64,000 bases of DNA from Pseudoxanthomonas sp. 3HH-4 (lineage in GTDB: Bacteria > Pseudomonadota > Gammaproteobacteria > Xanthomonadales > Xanthomonadaceae): assembly GCF_006716465.1 (NCBI RefSeq), contig NZ_VFPB01000004.1, positions 62,001 to 126,000 on the forward strand, in the 5' to 3' direction. Below the pieces are notes generated by a model that was given only the letters and a program-made list of their open reading frames with translations, ran no database searches and was not told the origin of the DNA. This document shows positions 9,425-16,811 of the stretch, one piece after another; position 1 is the stretch's first letter; each line of letters begins with the position of its first letter. Made by a program: the position numbers and the translations under genes.

Positions 9425-10714
9425 ATGAACTTCATCTCGACCCGCAATGTCGCGCCCACCGTCACGCTCAGTCAGGCGATCGCCGCCGGGCTGGCCCCCG
9501 ACGGAGGCCTGTACGTCCCCGAGGCACTTCCGCCCGCCCGCGACCTGATGCCCGGACGCGACATTGCCGAGACGGCGACGGCCCTGCTGGCCCCGTTCTT
9601 CGCCGGCGATGCGCTGGAGGGCGAACTGGCGTCGATCTGCCGCGAGTCCTTCGACTTCCCGGCGCCGCTGCGGTCGCTGGGCACGCCGGGCGACCATGTG
9701 CTGGAGCTGTTCCACGGACCGACGGCGGCGTTCAAGGATTTCGGCGCGCGTTTCCTTGCCGCCAGCATGGCGCGGCTGCGTCGCGATGAAGCCACGCCCT
9801 TGACGATCCTCGTCGCCACCTCCGGCGATACGGGAGCGGCGGTGGCCGCAGCGTTCCATCGCCAACCGGGCCTGCGCGTCGTCGTGCTGTATCCGGACGG
9901 GCGCGTGTCGCCGCGCCAGGCGCACCAGTTGGGGTGTTTCGGCGACAACATCACCGCATTGCGCGTGGCGGGTTCGTTCGACGACTGTCAGGCGCTGGTG
10001 AAGCGCGCGCTCAACGATGCCGACCTGCAGGCGCAGGCGCCGTTGAGTTCGGCCAACAGCATCAGCCTCGGGCGCCTGCTGCCACAGATGAGCTACTACG
10101 CACATGCGGCATTGACCCATCATGCGGAGACGGGGCGGAGGTTGAGCGCCGTCATTCCCACCGGCAACCTCGGCAACGCGATGGCGGCAATCCTGGCGCG
10201 TGCGCTGGGTGTGCCGCTCGGCAGGATCGTGCTGGCGACCAATGCGAACCGCGTGCTGCCCGACTTTTTCGCAGGTAGCGACTATGTTCCAGCCGCCAGC
10301 GTGGCGACGCTGGCCAACGCGATGGATGTCGGTGCGCCCAGCAACTTCGAGCGTTTGCGTTGGCTCTATGCGGGCGACGATGCGGCGTTGCGTGCGGCGT
10401 TCAGCGCGTCCACGGTCGATGACGCAACCATCCGCGAGGTGATCGCCCGTCGTTTCCGCGACCATGCCGAAGTGCATTGCCCGCACACGGCGACAGCGGT
10501 GAAGGTGCTGGAAGACCTGCGCGCCCAGGGCGAGCGTGGCGACTGGGCGGTCGCGGCCACGGCGCATCCGGCCAAGTTCGAGAGCGTGGTGGAGCCGCTG
10601 ATCGGCCGCGAGGTCGAGGTGCCGCCCGCGCTGGCGGACCTGCTGGCGCGTCCTGCGCAGGCAGCCCCGATTCCCGCCGACTACGACGCCTTGCGCGAGC
10701 GCCTGCTGGCGTAG
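9425..10714 (+). CDS. thrC: Threonine synthase
   Basis: ThrC converts O-phosphohomoserine to threonine with pyridoxal phosphate, the last step of the pathway. The 429-residue protein starts MNFISTRNVAP, the usual substrate-recognition start. It has the PLP lysine in GPTAAFKDFGARF (near residue 105), the phosphate-binding region VATSGDTGAAVA and SANSISLGRLLPQ. Length matches the E. coli-type enzyme. It follows thrB by 53 bases and ends the operon; an inverted REP pair lies right after it. Confidence 0.96.
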   Translation: MNFISTRNVAPTVTLSQAIAAGLAPDGGLYVPEALPPARDLMPGRDIAETATALLAPFFAGDALEGELASICRESFDFPAPLRSLGTPGDHVLELFHGPTAAFKDFGARFLAASMARLRRDEATPLTILVATSGDTGAAVAAAFHRQPGLRVVVLYPDGRVSPRQAHQLGCFGDNITALRVAGSFDDCQALVKRALNDADLQAQAPLSSANSISLGRLLPQMSYYAHAALTHHAETGRRLSAVIPTGNLGNAMAAILARALGVPLGRIVLATNANRVLPDFFAGSDYVPAASVATLANAMDVGAPSNFERLRWLYAGDDAALRAAFSASTVDDATIREVIARRFRDHAEVHCPHTATAVKVLEDLRAQGERGDWAVAATAHPAKFESVVEPLIGREVEVPPALADLLARPAQAAPIPADYDALRERLLA

Positions 10715-10732
10715 TTGGCTGCAGATCACCCC

Positions 10733-10863
10733 TGTAGGAGCGACGTCAGTCGCGACCGCACGGCCTGATGCAGTGGTCGGCGTCCTCATGCGCGCCAGGG
10801 ATGAGGGGGAGAGGGCTTCAGAGCGGTCGCCGGTGCACGGTCGCGACTGACGTCGCTCCTACA
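10733..10863. repeat. REP pair: 26-bp perfect inverted arms about 80 bases apart
   Basis: The left arm 10733-10758 (beginning TGTAGGAGCGACGTCAGTCG) and the right arm 10838-10863 are perfect reverse complements of 26 bases. Related elements are at 22315-22379 and 23528-23671. They sit only between genes and look like the paired (REPIN/BIME-like) palindromes that RAYT transposases mobilise. No RAYT gene is in the window. Confidence 0.85.
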
Positions 10864-10915
10864 TGATGGCGTCGCCGTCCTTGATGCACGACCCACCTGC
10901 GATAAGCTCTCGCCC

Positions 10916-11956
10916 ATGAAGCGCACCTTGTTGCCGACCCTCCTGCTGGCCAGCCTGCTCGCCGGCGCCGCCCCATTCGCCGCCCACGCGCAATCCGCCG
11001 TCCCGCAGGCCGACGTCCGCGCGCTGCAGCCGGGCGAATTCCTGTGGTATCCGCAGATCGCCCCCGAGGGCCCCGTGGTACTGGTGGTCAGCCTCGACGA
11101 ACAGCGTGCCTACGTGTACCGCAACGGCATCGCCATCGGCGTGTCGACGATCAGTTCGGGCAAGGCGGGCAAGGACACGCCGACCGGCGTGTTCACCATC
11201 CTGCAGAAGAACAAGGACCACCGGTCCAACCTGTACAACAATGCGCCCATGCCGTACATGCAGCGACTGACGTGGGATGGCATCGCGCTGCATGGCGGCC
11301 ACCTGCCGGGCTATCCGGCGTCGCACGGCTGCGTCCGCCTGCCGCAGGCGTTCGCCGAGAAACTGTTCGGCATCACCCGCTTCGGCGACTCGGTGGTGGT
11401 GGCGAACGCGAAGGCGTCGCCGGCCAGCCTGGTGCATCCCGCCGTGTTGGCGCCGGTCACCGCGGGTGGGCAGGCGGCGCATCCGGACCTGTCGGCCTAC
11501 GAGGTGTACTGGAACGAGGCGGCGTCCCCCGACGGGCCGGTCAGCATCCTGGTCAGCCTGTACGACCAGCGCGTGTCGGTGCTGCGCAATGGTGTGCTGA
11601 TCGGCGCCGCGCCGCTGCAGATGGTCCGCGACTTCGCGCTCAACGGCACGGTGTTGCTGGTGATGACGACGGAAATGGAGGACATCCCCAGCCTGCTGGA
11701 TCCGCAGCAGAAGGAACATCGCTGGGTCGCGCATCGCGTGCTGGGCGAAGAGGGTGCGCCGATGCCGCCGCTGCGTTCGCTCGGGGATGCGTTCTGGATT
11801 CCGCAGGATTTCGCGCGTCGTCTGTACGCGGTGCTGAAGCCGGGCACCACGGTGCTGCTGTCGGACCTGCCCGGCGTACGCGCAACGCCCGATGACCAGC
11901 CGTCCGTGCCGGTCTTGGAATCGGACGAGGCCAGCCCCACAACGGCCGTACGCTGA
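10916..11956 (+). CDS. L,D-transpeptidase with a second, non-catalytic repeat
   Basis: An exported 346-residue protein with a cleavable signal peptide (KRTLLPTLLLASLLAGA... to AHAQ, about residues 1-25). Its first half is an L,D-transpeptidase (YkuD) domain that cross-links peptidoglycan or attaches proteins to it. The catalytic signature HGGHLPGYPASHGCVRLP lies at about residues 125-142, with the nucleophile Cys near 139. The second half (about 195-325) repeats the start of the fold: VSILVSLYDQRVSVLRNGVLIGA resembles VVLVVSLDEQRAYVYRNGIAIGV, but it has no His/Cys signature and so looks inactive. A second, unrelated-type L,D-transpeptidase follows 56 bases on, suggesting shared envelope work. 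Confidence 0.85.
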   Translation: MKRTLLPTLLLASLLAGAAPFAAHAQSAVPQADVRALQPGEFLWYPQIAPEGPVVLVVSLDEQRAYVYRNGIAIGVSTISSGKAGKDTPTGVFTILQKNKDHRSNLYNNAPMPYMQRLTWDGIALHGGHLPGYPASHGCVRLPQAFAEKLFGITRFGDSVVVANAKASPASLVHPAVLAPVTAGGQAAHPDLSAYEVYWNEAASPDGPVSILVSLYDQRVSVLRNGVLIGAAPLQMVRDFALNGTVLLVMTTEMEDIPSLLDPQQKEHRWVAHRVLGEEGAPMPPLRSLGDAFWIPQDFARRLYAVLKPGTTVLLSDLPGVRATPDDQPSVPVLESDEASPTTAVR

Positions 11957-12012
11957 GCCTTGCGGATGGAATCGGGACGCTGGCGCTCCTTCACCGATAC
12001 CCGGATGCCGTC

Positions 12013-12750
12013 ATGACCCCATCCCGCCGCCTGCTGTCGCTGTGTCTTGCCGCCATGGTCATTCCGTCGGCGGGCTCCGTACTCGCAGCCTCCCCGCCAC
12101 CAGTGTCGTCGGAGCGCATGGTCGACGTCCTGCATCGTGCGGCGCCGTCGCTCGACCGCAACGTGCTTTCCATGGCGACGAGGGCGATGACGTGCTCGAT
12201 CCGGCGTGGCGAACCCGTGCCGATGCGTCGGCTCAGCGTGATCGATTATTCGCGGCCCTCCACCCAACCGCGCTTGTGGGTGTTCGACCTGGAAAAGGCC
12301 CGCCTGCTATTCGAGGAGCGCGTCGCGCACGGTCGCAATACCGGCGAGAACCTGGCGACGCGGTTCTCCAATGCGACCGGCAGCTACATGTCCAGCCTGG
12401 GCGCGTTCGTCACCCAGGAATCCTATCGCGGTGCCAACGGCTACTCGCTGCGCCTGCAGGGACTGGAACCGGGCTTCAACGACAACGCGCGCGAACGTGC
12501 CATCGTCATCCATGGGGCACCTTATGTCAGTGACGCGCTGGTGCGCGCGCAGGGGCGATTGGGGCGCAGCCTCGGTTGTCCGGCCGTCCGCGCGGCCGTG
12601 GCGCAGCCGCTGATCGACAGCATCCGCGGCGGCTCGTTCGTGTTCGCGTACTACCCCGATCCCGCCTGGCTGAAGCAGTCGCGCCTGCTGGGCGCGGACT
12701 GCGGCCAGGGCGTGGCCGCGCATCCTGCGCCGTCGGGCGCGGGTGGCTGA
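12013..12750 (+). CDS. Murein L,D-transpeptidase catalytic domain family protein (YkuD_2 type)
   Basis: A 245-residue exported protein with a signal peptide (residues 1-25, ending VLAA). The body fits the 'murein L,D-transpeptidase catalytic domain' family. It has LWVFDLEKARLLFEERVAHGRNTG early, then IVIHGAPYVSD and GRSLGCPAVR, which supply the His and the nucleophile Cys (near residue 188). The family acts on peptidoglycan in the periplasm; the exact reaction is not established. It follows the other transpeptidase in the same direction by 56 bases and converges with the metallo-hydrolase gene, whose stop is six bases away. Confidence 0.85.
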   Translation: MTPSRRLLSLCLAAMVIPSAGSVLAASPPPVSSERMVDVLHRAAPSLDRNVLSMATRAMTCSIRRGEPVPMRRLSVIDYSRPSTQPRLWVFDLEKARLLFEERVAHGRNTGENLATRFSNATGSYMSSLGAFVTQESYRGANGYSLRLQGLEPGFNDNARERAIVIHGAPYVSDALVRAQGRLGRSLGCPAVRAAVAQPLIDSIRGGSFVFAYYPDPAWLKQSRLLGADCGQGVAAHPAPSGAGG

Positions 12751-12756
12751 CGCAGC

Positions 12757-13617
12757 TCAGATATCGAGCGGGATTTTCAGGTAACGCCGCCCGTTTGCTT
12801 CAGGCCCGGGCAGTCGTCCGGCCCGGATGTTGACCTGCAGCGATGGCAGCAACAGCACGGGCGCAGCCAGCGTGGCATCGCGCGCTTCGCGCATCTTCAC
12901 GTAATCCTCTTCGGTCACGCTGCCGCCGATGTGCACGTTGCGCGCCTTTTCGTCGGCAACGGTGGTTTCCCATGCGTAGTGGTCGCGGCCCGGCGCCTTG
13001 TAGTCGTGGCAAAGGAACAGGCGCGTGTCGTCCGGCAGCGACAGCAGTGCGTGGATCGAGCGGTACAGCGTGCGCGCATCGCCGCCGGGGAAGTCCGCGC
13101 GCGCGGTGCCGTAGTCGGGCATGAAAAGCGTATCGCCGACGAATACCGCGTCGCCGATGCGGTAGGACACGCAGGCCGGCGTATGGCCTGGAGTATGCAT
13201 GACGCGGACCTGCAGCCCGCCGAGCGGGAACGTCTCGCCATCGCGGAACAACCGGTCGAATTCACGGCCGTCGCCGCTGACGTCTTCCAGTCCGAACACG
13301 GGCGCGAATGTGCGCTGCACGTCGCGGATGTGTTCTCCGATGCAGATCGGCGCACCTGTCTTTTCTTTCAGCCACGGCGCTGCACTGAGATGGTCGGCGT
13401 GCGCATGCGTCTCCAGGATCCACGCAACCGCCAACCCTTGTTCCGCGGCAAAGGCGAGCAGGGCGTCGGCGGAACGGTGCGAAGCGCGGCCCGAACGGTG
13501 GTCGTAGTCCAGCACCGGGTCGATGATGGCCGCCTGCGCGGTGGCGGGGTCCCACACCACGTAGCTGATGGTGTTGGTGCTTTCATCGAACTGGGCGTGG
13601 ACGGAGGGTGTCGGCAT
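12757..13617 (-). CDS. MBL-fold metallo-hydrolase, ETHE1/Blh persulfide-dioxygenase type
   Basis: A 286-residue metallo-beta-lactamase-fold protein. Metal ligands are visible in ETHAHADH, the later HTPGHTP, FVGDTLF (bridging Asp) and FLCHDY. The sequence pattern (VVWDPATAQAAIIDPVLDYD at the start, PDYGTARADFPGGDARTLYRSI in the middle) is that of the ETHE1-like sulfur dioxygenases, including Blh of the Xylella/Agrobacterium bigR operons. These oxidise glutathione persulfide to sulfite. Unlike Xylella Blh it has no extra DUF442 domain. It is the last gene of the leftward arm with BigR and two rhodaneses, 80 bases after the preceding gene, which supports a role in persulfide removal. Confidence 0.85.
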   Translation of the reverse strand: MPTPSVHAQFDESTNTISYVVWDPATAQAAIIDPVLDYDHRSGRASHRSADALLAFAAEQGLAVAWILETHAHADHLSAAPWLKEKTGAPICIGEHIRDVQRTFAPVFGLEDVSGDGREFDRLFRDGETFPLGGLQVRVMHTPGHTPACVSYRIGDAVFVGDTLFMPDYGTARADFPGGDARTLYRSIHALLSLPDDTRLFLCHDYKAPGRDHYAWETTVADEKARNVHIGGSVTEEDYVKMREARDATLAAPVLLLPSLQVNIRAGRLPGPEANGRRYLKIPLDI

Positions 13618-13697
13618 GACGCTGCTCCCGGTGTCGCGAGGCCGGCAGGCGGCGGAATGCGGATGATCGCAGTCGAAGCAGGCAAGGCCAAGCGGGT

Positions 13698-14051
13698 TCA
13701 GGCCGCCTGCGAGAACTCCTCGAAGGCTTCCAGCGCGTGCGCGGCGTACATCAGCGAGGGACCACCGCCCATGTAGACGGCGATACCCAACATTTCGTGG
13801 AACTCCTCCGGCGTGGCGCCCAGGCGTACGAGCGCCTTGGCGTGGAAGCCGAGGCAGCCATCGCAGCGCGACGCCACGCCGATGGCCATGGCGATCAGTT
13901 CCTTGGTCTTTTCGTCCAGCGCGCCGGCGGCCATCGCGCCACGCGCCATGGCGCCGAAGCCCTGCATCACCGCGGGTGCGGCTGTCCTGAAGGGAGCGAG
14001 ATGTCGGTTGATGCGAGTGGTCAGTTCCTGGTAGCGGTCTGCACTGGACAT
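13698..14051 (-). CDS. Carboxymuconolactone decarboxylase (AhpD-like) family protein
   Basis: A 117-residue all-helical protein with the AhpD-like CxxC: SRCDGCLGFHAKALVRLGAT at about residues 62-81, where a His follows the second Cys. Members use this pair in thiol-disulfide or peroxide chemistry. The start ATG 14051 matches the conserved N-terminus; the longer frame lacks similarity. It lies 20 bases downstream of a rhodanese in the BigR arm, so reduction of a protein or low-molecular-weight persulfide is a reasonable inference. YggF-like decarboxylase activity is unlikely in this setting. Confidence 0.8.
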   Translation of the reverse strand: MSSADRYQELTTRINRHLAPFRTAAPAVMQGFGAMARGAMAAGALDEKTKELIAMAIGVASRCDGCLGFHAKALVRLGATPEEFHEMLGIAVYMGGGPSLMYAAHALEAFEEFSQAA

Positions 14052-14071
14052 GGGATTCTCGATAGGTAGGG

Positions 14072-14437
14072 TCAGTCTTGCCGGGATACCGGCAAGCTTT
14101 CGGCGCGCCACGCGGACATGCCGCCGGCGACGTTCAGATAGGTGCGTGCGTCCTTGCCGGCCAGGCTCGACTGCGCCAGGCGGGAACGCATGCCGCTCTG
14201 GCAGATCAACAGGATCTCGGTAGCGGCGGCCGGGAGGCGGGTGTCCAGCAGCGCGGGGCCGCCGGCGCGCAGTTCGGCCAGCGGGATGTGATATGCACCC
14301 AGCACATGCCCACCGGCGAACTCGCCTGCTTCCCGCACGTCAACGAGCGCCGCGCCCTGGTTCATCCGTTGCACGGCATCGCGCGGCGAAACCTGCGCGG
14401 CTCCGACGCCGAACAGGGTCTTCAGCATCGCGATCAT
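14072..14437 (-). CDS. Rhodanese-like domain protein (single domain)
   Basis: A 121-residue single rhodanese domain, with ALVDVREAGEFAGGHVLGAYHIPL then the active-site loop CQSGMRSRLAQ (Cys near residue 79) and NVAGGMSAW. Such proteins carry persulfide sulfur on the loop Cys. The N-terminal MIAMLKTLFG could be a short membrane-associated helix. The start ATG 14437 overlaps the stop of the BigR-type regulator (ATGA), so the two are coupled. It is the second of two rhodaneses in the arm. Confidence 0.88.
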   Translation of the reverse strand: MIAMLKTLFGVGAAQVSPRDAVQRMNQGAALVDVREAGEFAGGHVLGAYHIPLAELRAGGPALLDTRLPAAATEILLICQSGMRSRLAQSSLAGKDARTYLNVAGGMSAWRAESLPVSRQD

Positions 14438-14793
14438 CGGGATGTCCTCGGGTACTTTCGTGGGGCGGCGGCGGGGGCGCAATAAATGCCATGGAGCGTC
14501 TGCATGACCTCTGCCGCCGGTCCCGGCGTCAACGTATAGATCACGTTCTGCGCCTCGCGCCGTGTCTGTACCAGACCTTCTTCGCGCAGCACGGCCAGAT
14601 GCTGCGACAACGCCGACTGGCTCAGGTCGAGCAGGGCGTTGATCTCGCCCACGGAGCGCTCGCCCGAGGCCAGCAAGCACAGGATCTGCAGGCGCTTCTC
14701 GTTGGCGAGCGCCTTGAGCAGTTGCGCAGCGTCGCCCGCATGCGCCTGCATGGCGGCCACGTCGAACGCGGGTGTGGGAGGGTTGCCGGTCAT
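14434..14793 (-). CDS. bigR: BigR/SqrR-type ArsR-family persulfide-responsive repressor
   Basis: A 119-residue winged-helix regulator of the ArsR/SmtB family. Cys39 (in LQILCLL) and Cys105 (in HGIYCAPA) are 66 residues apart. From memory this is the same spacing as the two sensing cysteines of BigR (42 and 108), which form a tetrasulfide or disulfide link with reactive sulfur and release DNA. The recognition helix is LSQSALSQHLAVLREEG. No arsenic- or metal-binding motif is seen. It sits between two rhodanese genes with four-base overlaps at both ends and faces a sulfide:quinone reductase, the typical BigR/SqrR target. It probably represses both arms through the palindromes at 15196-15225. Confidence 0.88.
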   Translation of the reverse strand: MTGNPPTPAFDVAAMQAHAGDAAQLLKALANEKRLQILCLLASGERSVGEINALLDLSQSALSQHLAVLREEGLVQTRREAQNVIYTLTPGPAAEVMQTLHGIYCAPAAAPRKYPRTSR

Positions 14794-15179
14794 GCGGGCT
14801 CCGTGGTCAGGGGCAGGCCTCCATTGCGCCATGCGGTGAGGCCGCCGGCAAGCGAGCGGACATGCGAAAAGCCGAGCGCCTGCAGGCTGTCGGCCGCAAG
14901 CGCGGAGCGGCCTCCGGTCAGGCAATAGAGCACCACGTCGCGATCGGGGGCGGCCAGCGCCTCGCTGGTTGTGCAGGCCATCGCCGGATGCGCATGGATC
15001 TGGAACTCCAGCACGCCACGCGGCAGGTTGATGGCGCCTGGCAAATGGCCCTGCGCGTACTCCTCGGGCTCGCGTACATCTATCACGGTGCTGTGTTCGT
15101 CAACGGCGAGCTGGTCGGGCGCGATCTCTTCGATGCGGCCACGAGCCTCGGCGACCAGATCCTGGACGGTGCGTGCCAT
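14790..15179 (-). CDS. Rhodanese-like domain protein (first gene of the leftward arm)
   Basis: A 129-residue single-domain rhodanese: TVIDVREPEEYAQGHLPGAI, then the active loop YCLTGGRSALAA (catalytic Cys near residue 99) and LAGGLTAWRNGGLP. It transfers or accepts sulfane sulfur. I start at ATG 15179, which has GGAGG five bases upstream; a TTG four codons earlier is less likely. It is the first gene after the divergent operator region, and its stop overlaps the regulator start (ATGA). Confidence 0.9.
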   Translation of the reverse strand: MARTVQDLVAEARGRIEEIAPDQLAVDEHSTVIDVREPEEYAQGHLPGAINLPRGVLEFQIHAHPAMACTTSEALAAPDRDVVLYCLTGGRSALAADSLQALGFSHVRSLAGGLTAWRNGGLPLTTEPA

Positions 15180-15195
15180 GGATGCCTCCAATACA

Positions 15196-15225
15196 TTAGT
15201 TGACGCTAATATTAGTAAATGCTAA
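15196..15225. promoter_or_regulatory. Tandem BigR-type operator in the divergent promoter region
   Basis: Two palindromes of the form TTAG-N6-CTAA lie at 15196-15209 and 15212-15225, two bases apart. The stretch is strikingly AT-rich within a GC-rich region, as described for BigR operators. It lies 16 bases upstream of the leftward rhodanese start and 62 bases upstream of the sulfide:quinone reductase start, so one repressor could control both arms. Confidence 0.75.
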
Positions 15226-15286
15226 TTTGCATTGCAAGCCGACCGGCATTCCCGCCGGGGGCGCCATCGGACCTGGAGGGGAAGAC

Positions 15287-16558
15287 ATGGCACGCATCGT
15301 CGTACTGGGCGCAGGCATCGGCGGCATGAGCGCCGCCTACGAGCTTCGCGGCACCCTTGGCCAGGGTCCGGAGATCACCGTGATCGGCGAGGGCGACCGT
15401 TTCTCGTTCACGCCGTCCAATCCCTGGGTCGCCGTGGGCTGGCGCAAGCCGTCCGATGTCGAGATGCCGGTCGCCCGCTACCTGGCGAAGAAGAAGATCG
15501 CCTTCGAAGGCGCCGGCGCCGAGCGGGTCGAGCCGGGCGCCAACCGCGTGCTGCTGCGCGACGGGCGCTACGTCGATTACGACTATCTGGTGATCGCGAC
15601 GGGGCCGCGACTGGCGTTCGACGAGGTGCCGGGTCTGGGGCCTGAAGGTGGCTTCACCCAGTCGATCTGCACCACGCCGCATGCGACCACCGCGTGGCAG
15701 GCGTACCAGGCGTTCCTCGAAAATCCGGGCCCGGTCGTCGTGGGCGCCGCGCCGATGGCCAGCTGCTTCGGTCCGGCGTATGAATTCGCGATGATCCTAG
15801 ACAGCGACCTGCGCAAGCGCAAGGTGCGCGACAAGGTGCCGATCACCTACGTGAGCCCGGAACCGTACGTCGGACACATGGGTCTTGGAGGTGTCGGCGA
15901 CTCCAAGGGCTTGATGGAGTCCGAGTTCCGCCAGCGCCACATCCGGTGGATCACCAACGCGAAGATCACGGCGGTGCGCGAGGGCGAGATGGACGTGTCC
16001 GAAATGGACGACGCCGGCCAGCCGAAGAAGGCGCACACGTTGCCGTTCACGTATTCGATGGTGCTGCCTGCGTTCACCGGCGTGTCCGCGGTTCGCCAGG
16101 GCGAGGGGCTGTGCAATCCGCGCGGTTTCATCCTGATCGACAAGCACCAGCGCAACCCTGCCTATCCCAACATCTTCTCGCTCGGTGTGTGCGTGGCCAT
16201 CCCGTCGGTGGAGGCCACGCCGGTGCCGACGGGCGCGCCGAAGACCGGCTTCATGATCGAGTCCATGGTGACCGCCGTGGCGCACAACATCCAGGCCGAA
16301 CTGGCCGGCACGCCCGCCACGGCTGAAGCCACCTGGAATGCGATCTGCCTGGCCGACATGGGCGACACCGGCGCCGCCTTCGTGGCACTGCCGCAGATGC
16401 CGCCACGCAACGTCACCTGGGCCAAGGTCGGCAAGTGGGTGCACGTGGCCAAGATCGCGTTCGAGAAGTACTTCCTGATGAAGATGAAGTCCGGCAACAC
16501 GGAACCGATCTACGAGAAATACGTCCTCAAGCTGCTCGGCATCATGCGCACCCGCTGA
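15287..16558 (+). CDS. sqr: Sulfide:quinone oxidoreductase (SQR)
   Basis: A 423-residue membrane-associated flavoprotein that oxidises sulfide to sulfane sulfur and reduces quinone. It has the FAD-binding VVLGAGIGGMSAAYEL at residues 5-20 and LVIATGPR at 101-108. Three cysteines are at 128, 160 and 354 (SICTTPH, MASCFGP, AICLADMGD), positions that closely match the catalytic set known in Acidithiobacillus SQR (128, 160, 356). The C-terminal Lys/Tyr-rich amphipathic end (FEKYFLMKMKSGNTEPIYEK) is the usual membrane anchor and quinone region. ATG 15287 follows GGAGGGG. It opens the rightward arm facing the BigR operon. Confidence 0.93.
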   Translation: MARIVVLGAGIGGMSAAYELRGTLGQGPEITVIGEGDRFSFTPSNPWVAVGWRKPSDVEMPVARYLAKKKIAFEGAGAERVEPGANRVLLRDGRYVDYDYLVIATGPRLAFDEVPGLGPEGGFTQSICTTPHATTAWQAYQAFLENPGPVVVGAAPMASCFGPAYEFAMILDSDLRKRKVRDKVPITYVSPEPYVGHMGLGGVGDSKGLMESEFRQRHIRWITNAKITAVREGEMDVSEMDDAGQPKKAHTLPFTYSMVLPAFTGVSAVRQGEGLCNPRGFILIDKHQRNPAYPNIFSLGVCVAIPSVEATPVPTGAPKTGFMIESMVTAVAHNIQAELAGTPATAEATWNAICLADMGDTGAAFVALPQMPPRNVTWAKVGKWVHVAKIAFEKYFLMKMKSGNTEPIYEKYVLKLLGIMRTR

Positions 16559-16593
16559 TGCCCGCCCCCCGAACCTTTCCGGAGAACGCCACC

Positions 16594-16797
16594 ATGAACC
16601 TCGACCGTGCCGTCCTCGCCTTCGCTGGCGTGATGACCCTCGCCAGCCTGGCGCTTGCCCACTTCGTTTCACCGTTGTGGCTGTGGTTCACCGTCTTCAT
16701 CGGCGTGAACATGCTGCAGGCCAGCGTCACCGGCTTCTGTCCGGCGGCCATCGTCTTCCGCAAGCTGGGCGTGCGCGCCGGCTGCGCATTCAAGTGA
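16594..16797 (+). CDS. DUF2892 (YgaP transmembrane-type) small membrane protein
   Basis: A 67-residue protein with two transmembrane segments (about residues 5-22 and 28-48) followed by the conserved TGFCPAAIVFRKLGV and a second Cys near the C-terminus (AGCAFK). This is the DUF2892 family, found fused to rhodaneses (YgaP) or encoded next to SQR and rhodanese genes. The paired Cys suggest a role in sulfur handling at the membrane. It lies 35 bases after SQR and 14 before the RND adaptor. Confidence 0.85.
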   Translation: MNLDRAVLAFAGVMTLASLALAHFVSPLWLWFTVFIGVNMLQASVTGFCPAAIVFRKLGVRAGCAFK

Positions 16798-16811
16798 GAG
16801 CGAGGCCTGCC

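Noticed and set aside
8513..10789. Long open frame (758 codons) on the minus strand across thrB and thrC
   Set aside because: It is Arg/Gln/His-rich, lies antisense to two clear enzymes and reflects the high GC third-codon bias.
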